From: Giesbergeria sp.
Lineage (GTDB): Bacteria > Pseudomonadota > Gammaproteobacteria > Burkholderiales > Burkholderiaceae_C
Assembly (NCBI GenBank): GCA_017985015.1
Contig: JAGNYI010000014.1
Location: forward strand, 1,356-65,355
Direction of reading: 5' to 3'
Length of the DNA: 64,000 nt
The notes under the pieces are model-generated. The model was not told the DNA's origin. It searched no databases and worked only from the letters and a program-made list of their open reading frames with translations. Numbering within the stretch: the stretch's first letter is position 1; every line of letters starts with the position of its first letter. A program made the position numbers and the translations under genes. Of this stretch, positions 25,994 through 35,590 are shown piece after piece.

Positions 25994-27112
25994 TCAAGGC
26001 GCTTCGTGCCCCCTCAGGTTGAGCTCGACGAAGTCGCCATTGGTCTCTGTGATGCGAATGCGCGCCGGCAGGTAGCCCAGTTCGGGCGCGAGCCAGACCT
26101 GGGCTTTCTGATCGTAGTCGCGCCGGGGCAGGCGCTGCAGTTGCATGGTGCGCATCGTGCCCACCGGGAGGTCCAGCGTTTGCTCGCCTTCGACGGTGAA
26201 AGTCCAGACATCGGCCGCCCTGGCGCTCACCGTGGTCATGGCGATCTGCGTCCCCGTGGGGTAGCGCTCGGGTGCGGCGGCCAGCATGCTGGCCAATTGC
26301 AGGAACACGCTCAGCCGGTCTTGCGCGCCCGGCTCGATGGGGGCGGCCGGCGTATTGGCGCTGAAAGTCACGCGCCCATTGGAAAAGTCGAAATGCGCGG
26401 CGCGCTCGCTGCGCGAGCGGTCGCCAAAGCGACGCGGCTGCAGGCCGCGCTCGGTGACGCTGCCGACGCTACTTTGCGAGCGTGAACCCAGAAAGATCAC
26501 CTTCACTTCCTGGTGGGCGCTGTAGCTGGTAGCGTCGTGTTGCCACAGCAACTCGGCCTGTGCGTTGTAGCTAAAACCACGTGCCCGGCCGGTGACCTCA
26601 AAACCCAGGCGCGTCGACGGTGGGAGCTTTACCGGAGCGATGTCTCCGGTTGTGGGGGGAAGGGACTCCTGCGCAGGGATAGATGCTGCGCGCACGGGCG
26701 CCTCGGTGGGCTGCGCGGGCGCTTCCGGCACGGCCGGCGCAAGCCCAGCAGCCTGGTTTTCCCCGGAGGCGTCCAGGGCCAGCAACTCGCTCTGGCTCGG
26801 CGCAATCCATGGTGGGCTGGCAAGGGCCGGCGGAGCCGTGGCTTGCTCGCCTTGCGCCGACCCAGCGGGAGATGCAGCGGTGCGCGCCTTGGTCGGCGCC
26901 GCAGCAGCCGGCTTGGCTCGCTTGGGCTTTGCGCTGACCACAGGAGCAGTCGGAGCTTTCGCTGCTATGGGGGCGCGGATGGTGCGGGTCTCAAACACCG
27001 GCGGCGCGCTGGCGGCGGCACGCCGGTCGCTGGCCGAGGCGCCCGACAGCAGCAGCGCATGCAGGGCCAGCACCAGGGCGGTGAGCAGGAAGAGGAGGCG
27101 CCGAGGGATCAT
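25994..27112 (-). CDS. DUF3108 domain-containing exported protein
   Basis: This 372-residue protein has an N-terminal signal (MIPRRLLFLLTALVLALHAL), a Pro/Ala-rich linker (about residues 30-165) and a C-terminal DUF3108 beta-sheet domain (GFEVTGRARGFSYNAQAELL to the end). DUF3108 proteins are periplasmic or outer-membrane-associated proteins of unknown function. The start MIPRRLL at 27112 was preferred over an upstream in-frame codon. The gene is divergent from the FAH-family gene (144 bp between starts). Confidence 0.8.
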   Translation of the reverse strand: MIPRRLLFLLTALVLALHALLLSGASASDRRAAASAPPVFETRTIRAPIAAKAPTAPVVSAKPKRAKPAAAAPTKARTAASPAGSAQGEQATAPPALASPPWIAPSQSELLALDASGENQAAGLAPAVPEAPAQPTEAPVRAASIPAQESLPPTTGDIAPVKLPPSTRLGFEVTGRARGFSYNAQAELLWQHDATSYSAHQEVKVIFLGSRSQSSVGSVTERGLQPRRFGDRSRSERAAHFDFSNGRVTFSANTPAAPIEPGAQDRLSVFLQLASMLAAAPERYPTGTQIAMTTVSARAADVWTFTVEGEQTLDLPVGTMRTMQLQRLPRRDYDQKAQVWLAPELGYLPARIRITETNGDFVELNLRGHEAP

Positions 27113-27255
27113 GGCGTGGGATGACAACACGCTGTCACGTTACCACCCCTGGCCGCGAGAGCGCAGCGCCCTTGCAGGGCGGGCGAGGCGCTCGCGTACC
27201 ATGCGGGCGTCGTGGCGCGCCTGTTGCGCCGCCGCAGTCACCACCCTCACGCCCC

Positions 27256-28242
27256 ATGAAGCTCGCTACGTTGAAGGACGGTTCGCGCGACGGCCAATTG
27301 GTCGTCGTCTCGCGCGACCTCTCCCATGCCCACTACGCCACCGGCATTGCCAACCGCCTCCAGCAGGTGCTGGAAGACTGGGGGTTTTTTGCCCCGCAGC
27401 TGCAGGATCTGTCGGACGCGCTGAACGCCGGCCGCGCCCACCATGCCTTCCCTTTCGATCCGCAGCAATGCATGGCGCCGCTGCCGCGCGCTTACCAGTG
27501 CCTGCAGGGCGTCGCACCGATGAGCGAAGACGGCGCGGCACGCCCCAGCATGCCCGAGATGGTCCAGCTCGCTGGCGACGCATTGCTGGGCGCCTGCGCC
27601 GACATCGCCGCTGTCAGCTCGGACATGGAGATCGACTTTGGCGCCGGCCTGGCGGTGATCACCGGCGACATTGCCACCGCCAGCACGCCTGCCCAGGCGC
27701 TCGATGGTGTGCGCCTCGTCGTGCTGGCCAACACCCTCAGCCTGCGCGCACTGGAGGCACGCGAGCGTGCCGCCGGCCAGGGGCCGCTTCTCAGCCGGCC
27801 AGCGACGGCCTTCAGCCCGGTGGCGGTCACGCTGGACGAACTCGGTGCCGTGTGGGACGGTGGGCGCGTTGCCCTGGCGCTGCAAGTGGGGCTGAACGGC
27901 CGCAAGTTCGGGCTCTGCGATGGCGCGGCCGGCATGCCCTTTGGCTTTGGCGAGCTCATTGCCCATGCGGCCCGAACGCGCCCGGTGCGCGCTGGCAGCA
28001 TCGTCTGCAGCGGCCCGTTGGCCACAGCCGCTGCGCCGGGCACCCCGGGCCGCGCAGAGTCAGCGCGCGGCTTCAGCAGCATTGCGGCCAAGCGCCGCGC
28101 CGAGGTGCAGGATTCCGGGCAGTCCAGCACCGGCTACCTCCAGCCGGGCGACTTGCTGCGCATGGAGATGAAAGGGATCAGTGGTGCCAGCCTCTTTGGC
28201 ACCATTGAGCAAGGCGTGGCCGACTCCTTGCCAGTACCGTGA
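27256..28242 (+). CDS. Fumarylacetoacetate hydrolase family protein
   Basis: This 328-residue protein of the FAH superfamily typically cleaves carbon-carbon bonds in diketo acids of aromatic or amino-acid catabolism with a divalent metal. Family signs are an N-terminal domain (MKLATLKDGSRDGQLVVVSR) and a metal-site core with the acidic triad around MEIDFGAGLAVITGDI and the C-terminal GYLQPGDLLRMEMKGISG. The start at 27256 was chosen for its fit to family N-termini. The stop TGA shares its last base with the ATG of the methyltransferase gene. The specific substrate is unknown. Confidence 0.85.
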   Translation: MKLATLKDGSRDGQLVVVSRDLSHAHYATGIANRLQQVLEDWGFFAPQLQDLSDALNAGRAHHAFPFDPQQCMAPLPRAYQCLQGVAPMSEDGAARPSMPEMVQLAGDALLGACADIAAVSSDMEIDFGAGLAVITGDIATASTPAQALDGVRLVVLANTLSLRALEARERAAGQGPLLSRPATAFSPVAVTLDELGAVWDGGRVALALQVGLNGRKFGLCDGAAGMPFGFGELIAHAARTRPVRAGSIVCSGPLATAAAPGTPGRAESARGFSSIAAKRRAEVQDSGQSSTGYLQPGDLLRMEMKGISGASLFGTIEQGVADSLPVP

Positions 28243-28940
28243 TGGAAGATTCCGACGTCGGGCAGGGCGGCCCCGAAATGCGTGCCTACTACGCTGCCCG
28301 CGCCGAGGAATACGACGCGGTCTACCGCAAGAGCGAGCGCCAGAGCGATCTGCGCGCCATCGAGGCCTGGCTGCCCGCGCGCTTTGCCGGTGCTCAGGTG
28401 CTGGAAATCGCCTGCGGCACCGGCTACTGGACGCAATTCATCGCCCCCGTGGCGCGCAGCGTGTGGGGCCTTGACGCTGTCCCCGAGACACTGCGCATGG
28501 CACGTGCGCGCGGCCTGGGCGCGCATGTGCACTGGGTGGAGGGCGATGCCTACGCGCCGCCCACCGCCGTGCCGGCGTTCGACGCCGCCTTTGCGGGCTT
28601 CTGGTTTTCGCATGTGCCGCTGGCGCGGCGCGTGGAGTTCCTCGCGCGCCTGCACGCCTCGCTCGCTCCGGGTGCGCGCGCAGTGTTGCTGGACAACCGC
28701 TTTGTCGCTGGCAGCAGCACCCCGCTGTGCGACACCGATGACCAGGGCGACACTTGGCAACTGCGCCCGCTGCGGGATGGCTCGGTGCACCGCATCCTGA
28801 AGAATTTTCCGGATGCCGAGGCACTGCATGCGGCCGTGCGCGCGGCTGGGGCGGCCGCCGGCACGTTCACGCAGTGGCCGCATTACTGGGCTTACGCGTA
28901 CTGCACGCCAGCTGCCGCTTCGCCCAGCAACGAACGCTGA
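28242..28940 (+). CDS. Class I SAM-dependent methyltransferase
   Basis: This 232-residue protein has the Rossmann-type SAM-binding motif I VLEIACGTGYWTQFIAP and following acidic loop VWGLDAV. It also has the motif IV region AFDAAFAGFWFSHVPL and a post-motif ARAVLLDNRF. The target molecule is not evident. It overlaps the FAH-family gene by one base and is probably translated with it. Nothing resembling a UbiE or BioC signature is seen, so a general call is kept. Confidence 0.85.
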   Translation: MEDSDVGQGGPEMRAYYAARAEEYDAVYRKSERQSDLRAIEAWLPARFAGAQVLEIACGTGYWTQFIAPVARSVWGLDAVPETLRMARARGLGAHVHWVEGDAYAPPTAVPAFDAAFAGFWFSHVPLARRVEFLARLHASLAPGARAVLLDNRFVAGSSTPLCDTDDQGDTWQLRPLRDGSVHRILKNFPDAEALHAAVRAAGAAAGTFTQWPHYWAYAYCTPAAASPSNER

Positions 28941-29080
28941 ATCCACTGCGGCGTGCGGTGCGCCTACTTGCGACAGGGTTCCTTGGGGAGGGCGATGCCG
29001 CTGGCTGTGCAGCCGGCTACAGTGGTTGGCCTGCTGGCGCTGACCGGCTTGCATGTCCCACGATTCACAGGAGAAAAACC

Positions 29081-29311
29081 ATGGCCGAACCCTGGCTGCC
29101 CACCCTCATCACCGCTACGCCCCAAGAAGGCTTTGAACTGGCCATCACGCTAAGCCGCCGCGGCGTGAAGTACACCCAGCCGGACATGGAGACGCTAAAA
29201 CAGTTGCGGCCCGAGTACGCGCAGTCGGCCGACGGACTGACGGCCGCCTCGCAGGTGATTGCGATCAACTTTCAGACCGTCTCCGCCGCCAACAACTACT
29301 GGAGAAAATAA
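29081..29311 (+). CDS. Small conserved hypothetical protein
   Basis: This 76-residue protein (MAEPWLPTLITATPQEG...) is preceded by a clear ribosome binding site (CAGGAG). There is no signal peptide, membrane helix or cysteine motif. Codon use and start context look genuine. Function unknown. The gap from 28941 to 29080 shows no other gene; a palindromic repeat begins a few bases after its stop. Confidence 0.65.
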   Translation: MAEPWLPTLITATPQEGFELAITLSRRGVKYTQPDMETLKQLRPEYAQSADGLTAASQVIAINFQTVSAANNYWRK

Positions 29312-29318
29312 TCAATAA

Positions 29319-29370
29319 AAATGGCCTCTAGCGCTTATCCATGAAGCGTTTGAAGCTCATTTATTGATAG
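29319..29370 (-). repeat. Palindromic element, copy 4 of 6
   Basis: On the plus strand it reads aaTGGCCTCTAGCGCTTAT-cc-ATGAAGCG then tttgaagctcatttattgatag. It is the reverse orientation of copies 1-3. Its distal end overlaps the 3' end of the molybdopterin oxidoreductase gene and supplies that gene's final codons and stop. Confidence 0.75.
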
Positions 29371-31453
29371 TGATTGACTCCGCTGTAGCGGCTTCCACCT
29401 CGACCAGGCAGTCGTAAAAAGTCGGCGCTTGGCCCATATCGGTCAGCGCCTGGCTGGTGAGCTGGTTGACGTTAGTGCCCGCCAGGCCCAGCTTGCGCCA
29501 CCAGATGCCCAGGCCGTTGACCACACCGGGGCGGGCGCGGTCGGTCAGCACCGCGTGGCACACATAGTTGCCACGGTCGTTGAACACCCGCACCACCGCG
29601 CCGTCTGCAATGCCGCGCGCCGCCGCGTCTTGCGGGTGGATTTCCACGAGCGGCCGGCCTTCTTGTTTTTGCAGGCTGGCGACATTGACAAAGGTGGAGT
29701 TGAGGAAGTTGCGCGCGGGCGGCGAAATCATCGCCAGCGGATACGGGGCGGACTGTCCCAATGTTTCGTAGTTGGGCACATGGTTGGGCAAGCCGTCCTG
29801 CCCGGAAGCCGCCAGCGCAGCGCTAAAAAATTCGCACTTGCCGGATGCGGTGGGAAAGTTGCCTTGAGCAAACGGGGCGTCGGGGATCGGAAGAGCGGCA
29901 AAGCCTTGGTCCAGCAACTCGTTGAAGTCGACCTTTTCGCCGTAGGCCTGTCGGCACAACTGCTCGTCGCTGTCGGCAAAGCAGGGCTCGTCAAACCCCA
30001 TGTGCGCGGCCAGCTCGCGAAAAATGCGCGCGTTGGAGCGCGCTTCGCCGCACGGCGCAATCGCCGGGCGATTCAGCAGCACATCGGTGTGGCCATAGGC
30101 CAAGTGCACGTCCCAGTGTTCCAGCTGCGTGGTGGCCGGCAGGATGTAGTCGGCGTAATCGGCGGTGTCCGTCTGAAAATGCTCCAGTACCACCGTGAAC
30201 ACATCCTCCTGCGCAAAGCCACGCGCCACCTTGCCCGACTCTGGCGCGACGGCCAGCGGGTTGCTGTTGTAGACCACGACGGCCTCAATCTTGGGGCCAA
30301 ATGCATCAGACGTGTCTCGCAGCAAGTCGTCGCCAATGGTCACCATGTTGATGGTGCGCGGAGAGCGCTCGCCCAGCAGCTCGGGACGTTGCAAGGCGCT
30401 GCGCTGCACCGGGAAGTTGCCAGAGCTCGAAAACAGCACCCCGCCCGCGCGCTCGCGCCAGGCACCCGTGAGCGCTGGCAGGCAGGCGATGGCGCGCACC
30501 GCGTTGCCACCGCCGCGCACGCGCTGCACCCCGTAGTTCACGCGGATGGCGGCGGGCCGGATGGTGCCGTAGGCGCGCGCCAGAGCGCGAATCTGCTCCA
30601 CGGGCAGGGCGCAGACCTGGGCCGCACGCTCGGGCGGCCACTGCAGCGCTCTCTGCTTGAGTTGCTCCCAGCCGAGCGTGTGCTGCGCCAGGTAGTCGTG
30701 GTCCAGCCAGTCGTGCACGATCAATTCGTGCATCAGCGCCAGCGCCAGCGCCGCATCGGTGCCCGGCAACAGTTGCAGGTGCTCGTGGCATTTCTCGGCG
30801 GTTTCCGTCTTGCGCGGGTCGATGCAGACGAGGCGCGCACCCTCGCGCTTGGCCTGCTGGGCGTAGCGCCAGAAATGCAGAGTGCTGGTGATGGAATTGC
30901 TTCCCCAGATGAGGATGAGCTTGGCCTCGGCGAAGAACTCCACCTTCATCCCCACCTTGCCCCCCAGCGTCTGCGCCATGGCCTCGCCGCCTGCGGCTGC
31001 GCAGATGCTGCGATGCAACAGCGACGCGCCCAGGCGGTGGAAGAAGCGCCGGTCCATGCTCTCGCCCTGCACCAGGCCCATGGTGCCGGCGTAGCTGTAC
31101 GGCACGATGGCTTCGGGGTTGCGTGCGGCAATCTCGGCCAGGCGCGCGGCGATGTCGGTCAAGGCTTCGTCCCAGCCGACCTGCGCGAATTGGCCGCTGC
31201 CTTTGGGGCCGCTGCGCTTGAGAGGCGTGAGGATGCGGTCCTGGTGGTAAGTGCGCTCAGGGTATTTGGAGACCTTGGCGCAGAGCACGCCGCCGGTCTG
31301 CGCGTGCGCCGGATTGCCCTGCACGCGCACGGCCACGCCGTTCTCCACCGTGGTCAGCAGGGCGCAGGTGTCCGGGCAGTCGTGCGGACAGGCGCCGCGC
31401 ACGGTGTGGCGGGCAACAGTCGGTTCGGGCGAGGGTTCGGCAACGGAAATCAT
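29357..31453 (-). CDS. Molybdopterin-dependent oxidoreductase
   Basis: This 698-residue member of the DMSO reductase superfamily has an N-terminal [4Fe-4S] motif CPHDCPDTC followed by CAKV. Central bis-MGD-binding segments include LILIWGSNSITSTLHFWRYA and CIDPRKTETA. The C-terminal dinucleotide-binding domain contains NSTFVNVASLQ and VEIHPQDAAARGIADGAVV. No twin-arginine signal is seen, so a cytoplasmic enzyme is likely. The substrate (formate, acetylene-like or other) cannot be fixed; no beta or gamma subunit gene is adjacent. The gene is divergent from the hydrogenase operon. Confidence 0.85.
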   Translation of the reverse strand: MISVAEPSPEPTVARHTVRGACPHDCPDTCALLTTVENGVAVRVQGNPAHAQTGGVLCAKVSKYPERTYHQDRILTPLKRSGPKGSGQFAQVGWDEALTDIAARLAEIAARNPEAIVPYSYAGTMGLVQGESMDRRFFHRLGASLLHRSICAAAGGEAMAQTLGGKVGMKVEFFAEAKLILIWGSNSITSTLHFWRYAQQAKREGARLVCIDPRKTETAEKCHEHLQLLPGTDAALALALMHELIVHDWLDHDYLAQHTLGWEQLKQRALQWPPERAAQVCALPVEQIRALARAYGTIRPAAIRVNYGVQRVRGGGNAVRAIACLPALTGAWRERAGGVLFSSSGNFPVQRSALQRPELLGERSPRTINMVTIGDDLLRDTSDAFGPKIEAVVVYNSNPLAVAPESGKVARGFAQEDVFTVVLEHFQTDTADYADYILPATTQLEHWDVHLAYGHTDVLLNRPAIAPCGEARSNARIFRELAAHMGFDEPCFADSDEQLCRQAYGEKVDFNELLDQGFAALPIPDAPFAQGNFPTASGKCEFFSAALAASGQDGLPNHVPNYETLGQSAPYPLAMISPPARNFLNSTFVNVASLQKQEGRPLVEIHPQDAAARGIADGAVVRVFNDRGNYVCHAVLTDRARPGVVNGLGIWWRKLGLAGTNVNQLTSQALTDMGQAPTFYDCLVEVEAATAESITINK

Positions 31454-31951
31454 GGGGGATCAGGCACAAGAAGTATTCGCCATGCTGGGCGCTTTGGGCG
31501 CATCTTAGCGATCCCTGGCGCTACGCACCAACCACCCATCGGGCCACACGAGCCCTGGGGCGGACTACCCCAGCCACCATCACGCAGGGGCGACGCAAGG
31601 GGATTTCACTTCTACTTCTGATAACGCTGAATAAACTTCCACGATGGCGCAGACAGCACTTGATCAGATTGACCCAAAAGAGCAGTGTCCAACAGCAGGT
31701 GGCTGCCAATAAGGTTTCCACTTCTCCTCTCCGGCTGCCAAGCCACTTTCCAGTGCCCTGCATTTGCCGGCGTCGCAGGGTGCGCAGCAAGCCGATTTCC
31801 TCTTGTGCTGGCGCGCACTTGCGATTCCTCGCTCGGGGTATTCCCCAGGTGGGAGCGTTCGGGCACGCAACTTGTATTGGATGTCTTGAACGGGACAGAT
31901 GCGCCGTAGTGCGTCCGCCCTCCCAGACCCACCCGAACGAGGAGAGAGATT
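31454..31951. promoter_or_regulatory. Divergent promoter region of the hydrogenase operon
   Basis: This 498-bp gap holds no credible gene. It must carry the hoxK promoter and that of the minus-strand oxidoreductase. Seen in it: a sigma-54-like site at 31861-31876 (separate entry), an inverted repeat CCCTGC/GCAGGG (31756-31761 and 31775-31780), and GGGG-TATT-CCCC near 31836-31847. These could be activator sites for HoxA or IHF, but I could not find a convincing match to a published HoxA/HupR or IHF consensus by eye. Confidence 0.5.
31861..31876 (+). promoter_or_regulatory. Candidate sigma-54 (-24/-12) promoter of hoxK
   Basis: GGGCACGCAACTTGTA matches TGGCACG-N4-TTGCW at 10 of 12 defined positions. 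The GG to G(C/T) spacing is the required 10 nt; the -12 GC reads GT. It would start transcription about 65 nt before the hoxK start codon. HoxA, encoded downstream, is a sigma-54 activator, which supports this promoter type. Confidence 0.5.
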
Positions 31952-33031
31952 GTGGAAACGTTTTACGAGGTCATGCGTCGCCAGGGCATATCGCGTCGCA
32001 GCCTCCTGAAGTTTTGCTCGCTGACGGCCACGTCGCTCGGACTGGGGCCCTCCTTTGTGCCTCAGATCGCCCATGCCATGGAAACAAAGCCGCGCACGCC
32101 CGTGCTGTGGCTGCATGGTCTGGAGTGCACTTGCTGTTCGGAGTCGTTCATCCGCTCCGCGCATCCGTTGGCCAAGGATGTGGTTCTGTCGATGATTTCG
32201 CTCGACTACGACGACCTGCTGATGGCAGCTGCCGGCCACCAGGCCGAGGAGATCCTGGAAGAGATCATGGTCAAGTACAAGGGCCAGTACATCCTGGCGG
32301 TGGAGGGCAATCCGCCCCTCAACGAGGACGGCATGTATTGCATCCAGTCCGGCAAGCCCTTCATCGACAAGCTCAAGCGCGTGGCCAAGGATTGCAAGGC
32401 CATCATTTCGTGGGGGTCGTGCGCCTCCTGGGGTTGTGTGCAGGCCGCCAAGCCCAATCCCACGCGCGCAACGCCGATCCACAAGGTGATCTTCGACAAA
32501 CCCATCATCAAGGTGCCCGGCTGTCCGCCCATCGCCGAGGTGATGACCGGCGTGATCACCTACATGCTCACCTTCGACCGCATTCCTGAGTTGGACCGCC
32601 AGGGGCGGCCCAAGATGTTCTACAGCCAGCGCATTCACGACAAGTGCTACCGCCGCCCGCACTTCGATGCAGGGCAGTTTGTTGAATCGTTTGACGACGA
32701 AAACGCGCGCAAGGGCTATTGCCTCTACAAGGTCGGGTGCAAGGGGCCCACCACCTACAACGCCTGCTCCACCGTGCGCTGGAATGACGGTACGAGCTGG
32801 CCGGTGCAATCGGGCCACGGCTGCCTGGGCTGCTCGGAAGAGGGCTTCTGGGACAAGGGTTCGTTCTACGACCGCCTGACCAATATCAATGCCTTCGGGG
32901 TCGAGTCCAACGCCGACAAGGTAGGCATCGCGGCGGTGGGCGCTGTCGGTGCGGCTGTGGCGGCCCATGCGGCGGTATCGGTGCTCAAGCGCGCCTCCGA
33001 CAAGACCGAGCCGACCCAGGCCGAACACTGA
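31952..33031 (+). CDS. hoxK: Membrane-bound [NiFe] hydrogenase small subunit
   Basis: HoxK (also HupS) carries the iron-sulfur relay of uptake hydrogenase. Of 359 residues, the first 42 are a Tat signal ([14 protein letters not shown]). The mature part begins [20 protein letters not shown]. The mature Cys17, 19, 20, 115 and 120 are all visible (ECTCC and GSCASWGC); the extra Cys19 and Cys120 are the known signature of the [4Fe-3S] cluster of oxygen-tolerant enzymes. A C-terminal hydrophobic anchor (about 320-345) is present. The start is GTG with GAGGAGAGAG upstream; the codon before it is ATT, where I recall the Ralstonia protein having an ATG (MVETFYEV). Confidence 0.97.
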   Translation: METFYEVMRRQGISRRSLLKFCSLTATSLGLGPSFVPQIAHAMETKPRTPVLWLHGLECTCCSESFIRSAHPLAKDVVLSMISLDYDDLLMAAAGHQAEEILEEIMVKYKGQYILAVEGNPPLNEDGMYCIQSGKPFIDKLKRVAKDCKAIISWGSCASWGCVQAAKPNPTRATPIHKVIFDKPIIKVPGCPPIAEVMTGVITYMLTFDRIPELDRQGRPKMFYSQRIHDKCYRRPHFDAGQFVESFDDENARKGYCLYKVGCKGPTTYNACSTVRWNDGTSWPVQSGHGCLGCSEEGFWDKGSFYDRLTNINAFGVESNADKVGIAAVGAVGAAVAAHAAVSVLKRASDKTEPTQAEH

Positions 33032-33046
33032 AAAGCACAAGGAAGC

Positions 33047-34909
33047 ATGACCATGGGCGCTAACGAAACCCCCCGATTTCCCCTCGACACCAGCGGCAAG
33101 CGCATCGTTGTCGATCCGGTCACCCGCATCGAAGGGCATATGCGCTGCGAGGTCAACCTCGACAGCAACAATGTCATCCGCAACGCCGTCTCCACCGGTA
33201 CCATGTGGCGAGGTCTGGAGGTCATCCTCAAGGGGCGCGACCCGCGTGATGCCTGGGCCTTTGTCGAGCGTATCTGCGGCGTGTGCACCAGCAGCCACGC
33301 GCTGACCTCGGTGCGTGCCGTAGAGGACGCGCTGGGCATCAAGATTCCGAAAAATGCCCACCTGATCCGTGAAATCATGGCCAAGGCCCAGATGGTCCAG
33401 GACCATGTGGTGCACTTCTATCACCTGCATGCGCTCGACTGGGTGGACGTGGTGGCCTGCCTCAAGGCTGACCCCAAGAAAACCTCCGAGCTGCAGCAGC
33501 TGGTGTCACCCGCGCACGGGCGGTCGTCGCCGGGATATTTCCGCGACATCCAGAACCGCGTCAAGAAGTTTGTCGAGAGTGGCCAGCTCGGTCCCTTCCG
33601 CAACGGGTACTGGGGCAGCAAGGCCTACATCCTGCCGGCCGAGGCCAACCTCATGGCCGTGGCGCACTACCTGGAGGCGCTGGACCTGCAGAAGGAATGG
33701 ATCAAGATCCACGCCATCTTTGGCGGCAAGAACCCGCACCCCAACTATCTGGTGGGCGGCATGCCTTGCGCCATCAACATTGACCGCGACGGTGCTGCGG
33801 GGGCTCCCATCAACATGGAGCGGCTCAACTTCGTTAAGGCGCGCATCGACGAAGGCAACGAGTTCTACCGCAACGTTTACCTGCCCGACGTGCTGGCCAT
33901 TGGCACGCTGTACAAGCATGCGGGCTGGCTGCACGGTGGCGGACTGGCGGGGATCAACGTCATGGACTATGGCGAGCACCCGAAGATCAACTACGACAAG
34001 AGCACCGACCAGCTGCCTGGCGGCGCCATCATCAACGGCGACTGGAGCAAGATCCACCCAGTCGATCCGCGCGACCCCGAGCAGGTACAGGAATTCGTGA
34101 CGCACTCCTGGTACAAGTACGCCGACGACACCAAGGGCCTGCACCCCTGGGACGGCGTGACCGAGCCGAACTACGTGCTGGGTTCCAAGACCAAGGGCAC
34201 ACGCACCGACATCAAGGAAATCGACGAAAGCGCCAAATACTCCTGGATCAAGGCACCTCGATGGCGCGGCCATGCCATGGAGGTCGGTCCTTTGGCGCGC
34301 TACATCCTGGCCTATGTGCACGCCTCGCAAGGCAACAAGTACTGCCAGCGCACCAAGGAGCAAGTGGATTTTCTGGCCAGTATGGTCAACAGCGGTATTC
34401 CCAAGGCGCTGGGACTGCCCGAGACGCAATACAGCCTCAAACAGCTGCTGCCTACCACGATCGGCCGCACCGCTGCGCGCTGCCTTGAAGGCCAGTACCT
34501 GGGCGAACTTTTGCTCGAAGATTGGCATGAACTGATCGCCAATATCAAGGCGGGCGACACCGCCACGGCCAACGTCGAAAAATGGGACCCCTCCACCTGG
34601 CCCAAGGAGGCTAAGGGGGTGGGTACGGTAGCCGCGCCGCGCGGACAGCTGGCGCATTGGATCAAGATCAAGGACGGCAAGATCGACAACTACCAGTGTG
34701 TTGTTCCCACCACCTGGAACGGCAGCCCACGCGATGCCAAAGGCCAGATCGGCGCCTTCGAGGCCGCCTTGCTGGGAACCCCCATGGTCAACCCGGAGCA
34801 GCCGCTGGAAATCCTGCGCACCCTGCATTCCTTTGATCCCTGCCTGGCGTGCTCCACCCATGTCATGAGCCCCGACGGGCAAGAGCTTACCTCTGTCAAG
34901 GTACGTTAA
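33047..34909 (+). CDS. hoxG: Membrane-bound [NiFe] hydrogenase large subunit
   Basis: HoxG (also HupL) holds the NiFe active site and oxidises hydrogen in the periplasm. In its 620 residues the two nickel motifs are present: [12 protein letters not shown] (about residue 77) and DPCLACSTH near the C-terminus. The latter is followed by a 15-residue extension ([15 protein letters not shown]) that the protease HoxM would remove. It is exported bound to HoxK. It lies 16 bp after hoxK with AAGGA upstream of the ATG. Confidence 0.98.
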   Translation: MTMGANETPRFPLDTSGKRIVVDPVTRIEGHMRCEVNLDSNNVIRNAVSTGTMWRGLEVILKGRDPRDAWAFVERICGVCTSSHALTSVRAVEDALGIKIPKNAHLIREIMAKAQMVQDHVVHFYHLHALDWVDVVACLKADPKKTSELQQLVSPAHGRSSPGYFRDIQNRVKKFVESGQLGPFRNGYWGSKAYILPAEANLMAVAHYLEALDLQKEWIKIHAIFGGKNPHPNYLVGGMPCAINIDRDGAAGAPINMERLNFVKARIDEGNEFYRNVYLPDVLAIGTLYKHAGWLHGGGLAGINVMDYGEHPKINYDKSTDQLPGGAIINGDWSKIHPVDPRDPEQVQEFVTHSWYKYADDTKGLHPWDGVTEPNYVLGSKTKGTRTDIKEIDESAKYSWIKAPRWRGHAMEVGPLARYILAYVHASQGNKYCQRTKEQVDFLASMVNSGIPKALGLPETQYSLKQLLPTTIGRTAARCLEGQYLGELLLEDWHELIANIKAGDTATANVEKWDPSTWPKEAKGVGTVAAPRGQLAHWIKIKDGKIDNYQCVVPTTWNGSPRDAKGQIGAFEAALLGTPMVNPEQPLEILRTLHSFDPCLACSTHVMSPDGQELTSVKVR

Positions 34910-34940
34910 TGAATCTTCGCTTCACGACATTGGAGAAACC

Positions 34941-35549
34941 ATGAAATCGCAATTCACCCGTTGCAGGGCCCTGCTCGCGTTCGCCCTGCTGGCGCTGGCC
35001 GGAACAGCGCAGGCCCATGTGGGCCACGAAGGGGGGCACGCCGCCACGTTCCTGTCCGGACTGGTGCACCCCGTCTCGGGCATCGACCATTTGCTGGCCA
35101 TGGTGGCTGTGGGGCTGTGGTCTGCCGTGTCCATGGCGCGCCATCGCTGGCGGGCACCGGCCCTGTTCGTCGGTGTGATGGCTCTGGGTGCCTTGCTGGC
35201 ACACCTCGGTCTGGTGTTGCCCCTGGGCGGTTCGCTGGAATTGCTGATCGCCGCCAGTGTGGTTCTGCTGGGCGGGCTTCTGGTCAGTGGAGCCCGTCTG
35301 CCAGGCGCCATGGGCTTGTCGCTGGTGGCCGCATCGGCCTTGCTGCATGGCACGGCGCATGGCATGGCAATGGTGGCCGGCGAATCCTTCATGGCCTATG
35401 GCGCCGGGTTTGTGCTGGCAACGGCCTTGCTGCACCTCGGAGGGATGGGCCTGGGCGTTGTGCTGCAGCGGCTGCGCGGCGCGCTGCCACGCGTGGCCGG
35501 AGCCCTGATCGGCGGTGCCGGTCTCGCCATGCTGGCGACGCGGATCTGA
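34941..35549 (+). CDS. hupE: HupE/UreJ family nickel permease-like protein
   Basis: This 202-residue membrane protein has a cleavable signal (ending GTAQA), a His-rich start to the mature protein (HVGHEGGH) and about six helices. The family motif HPVSGIDHLLAM is clear. HupE proteins are thought to take up nickel for hydrogenase. The position between hoxG and hoxZ differs from the Ralstonia hox order, and the nickel permease gene hoxN expected after hoxJ is absent here, so HupE may fill that need. Confidence 0.92.
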   Translation: MKSQFTRCRALLAFALLALAGTAQAHVGHEGGHAATFLSGLVHPVSGIDHLLAMVAVGLWSAVSMARHRWRAPALFVGVMALGALLAHLGLVLPLGGSLELLIAASVVLLGGLLVSGARLPGAMGLSLVAASALLHGTAHGMAMVAGESFMAYGAGFVLATALLHLGGMGLGVVLQRLRGALPRVAGALIGGAGLAMLATRI

Positions 35550-35590
35550 GCCGGTACGGCGCGAGAACACCTGAAACATAGGAGGCGGTC

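Noticed and set aside
26592..28208. Plus-strand frame of 538 codons overlapping DUF3108 and FAH-family genes
   Set aside because: Low-complexity Ala/Arg-rich translation without domain; it conflicts with two supported genes.
29357..31453. Formate dehydrogenase alpha subunit as a firm name for the molybdopterin gene
   Set aside because: Length of 698 residues, lack of partner subunit genes and no clear substrate residue do not allow the specific name.
31809..31823. Second sigma-54-like sequence TGGCGCGCACTTGC
   Set aside because: Only 9 nt separate GG and GC instead of 10, which is normally not tolerated; the site at 31861 is better.
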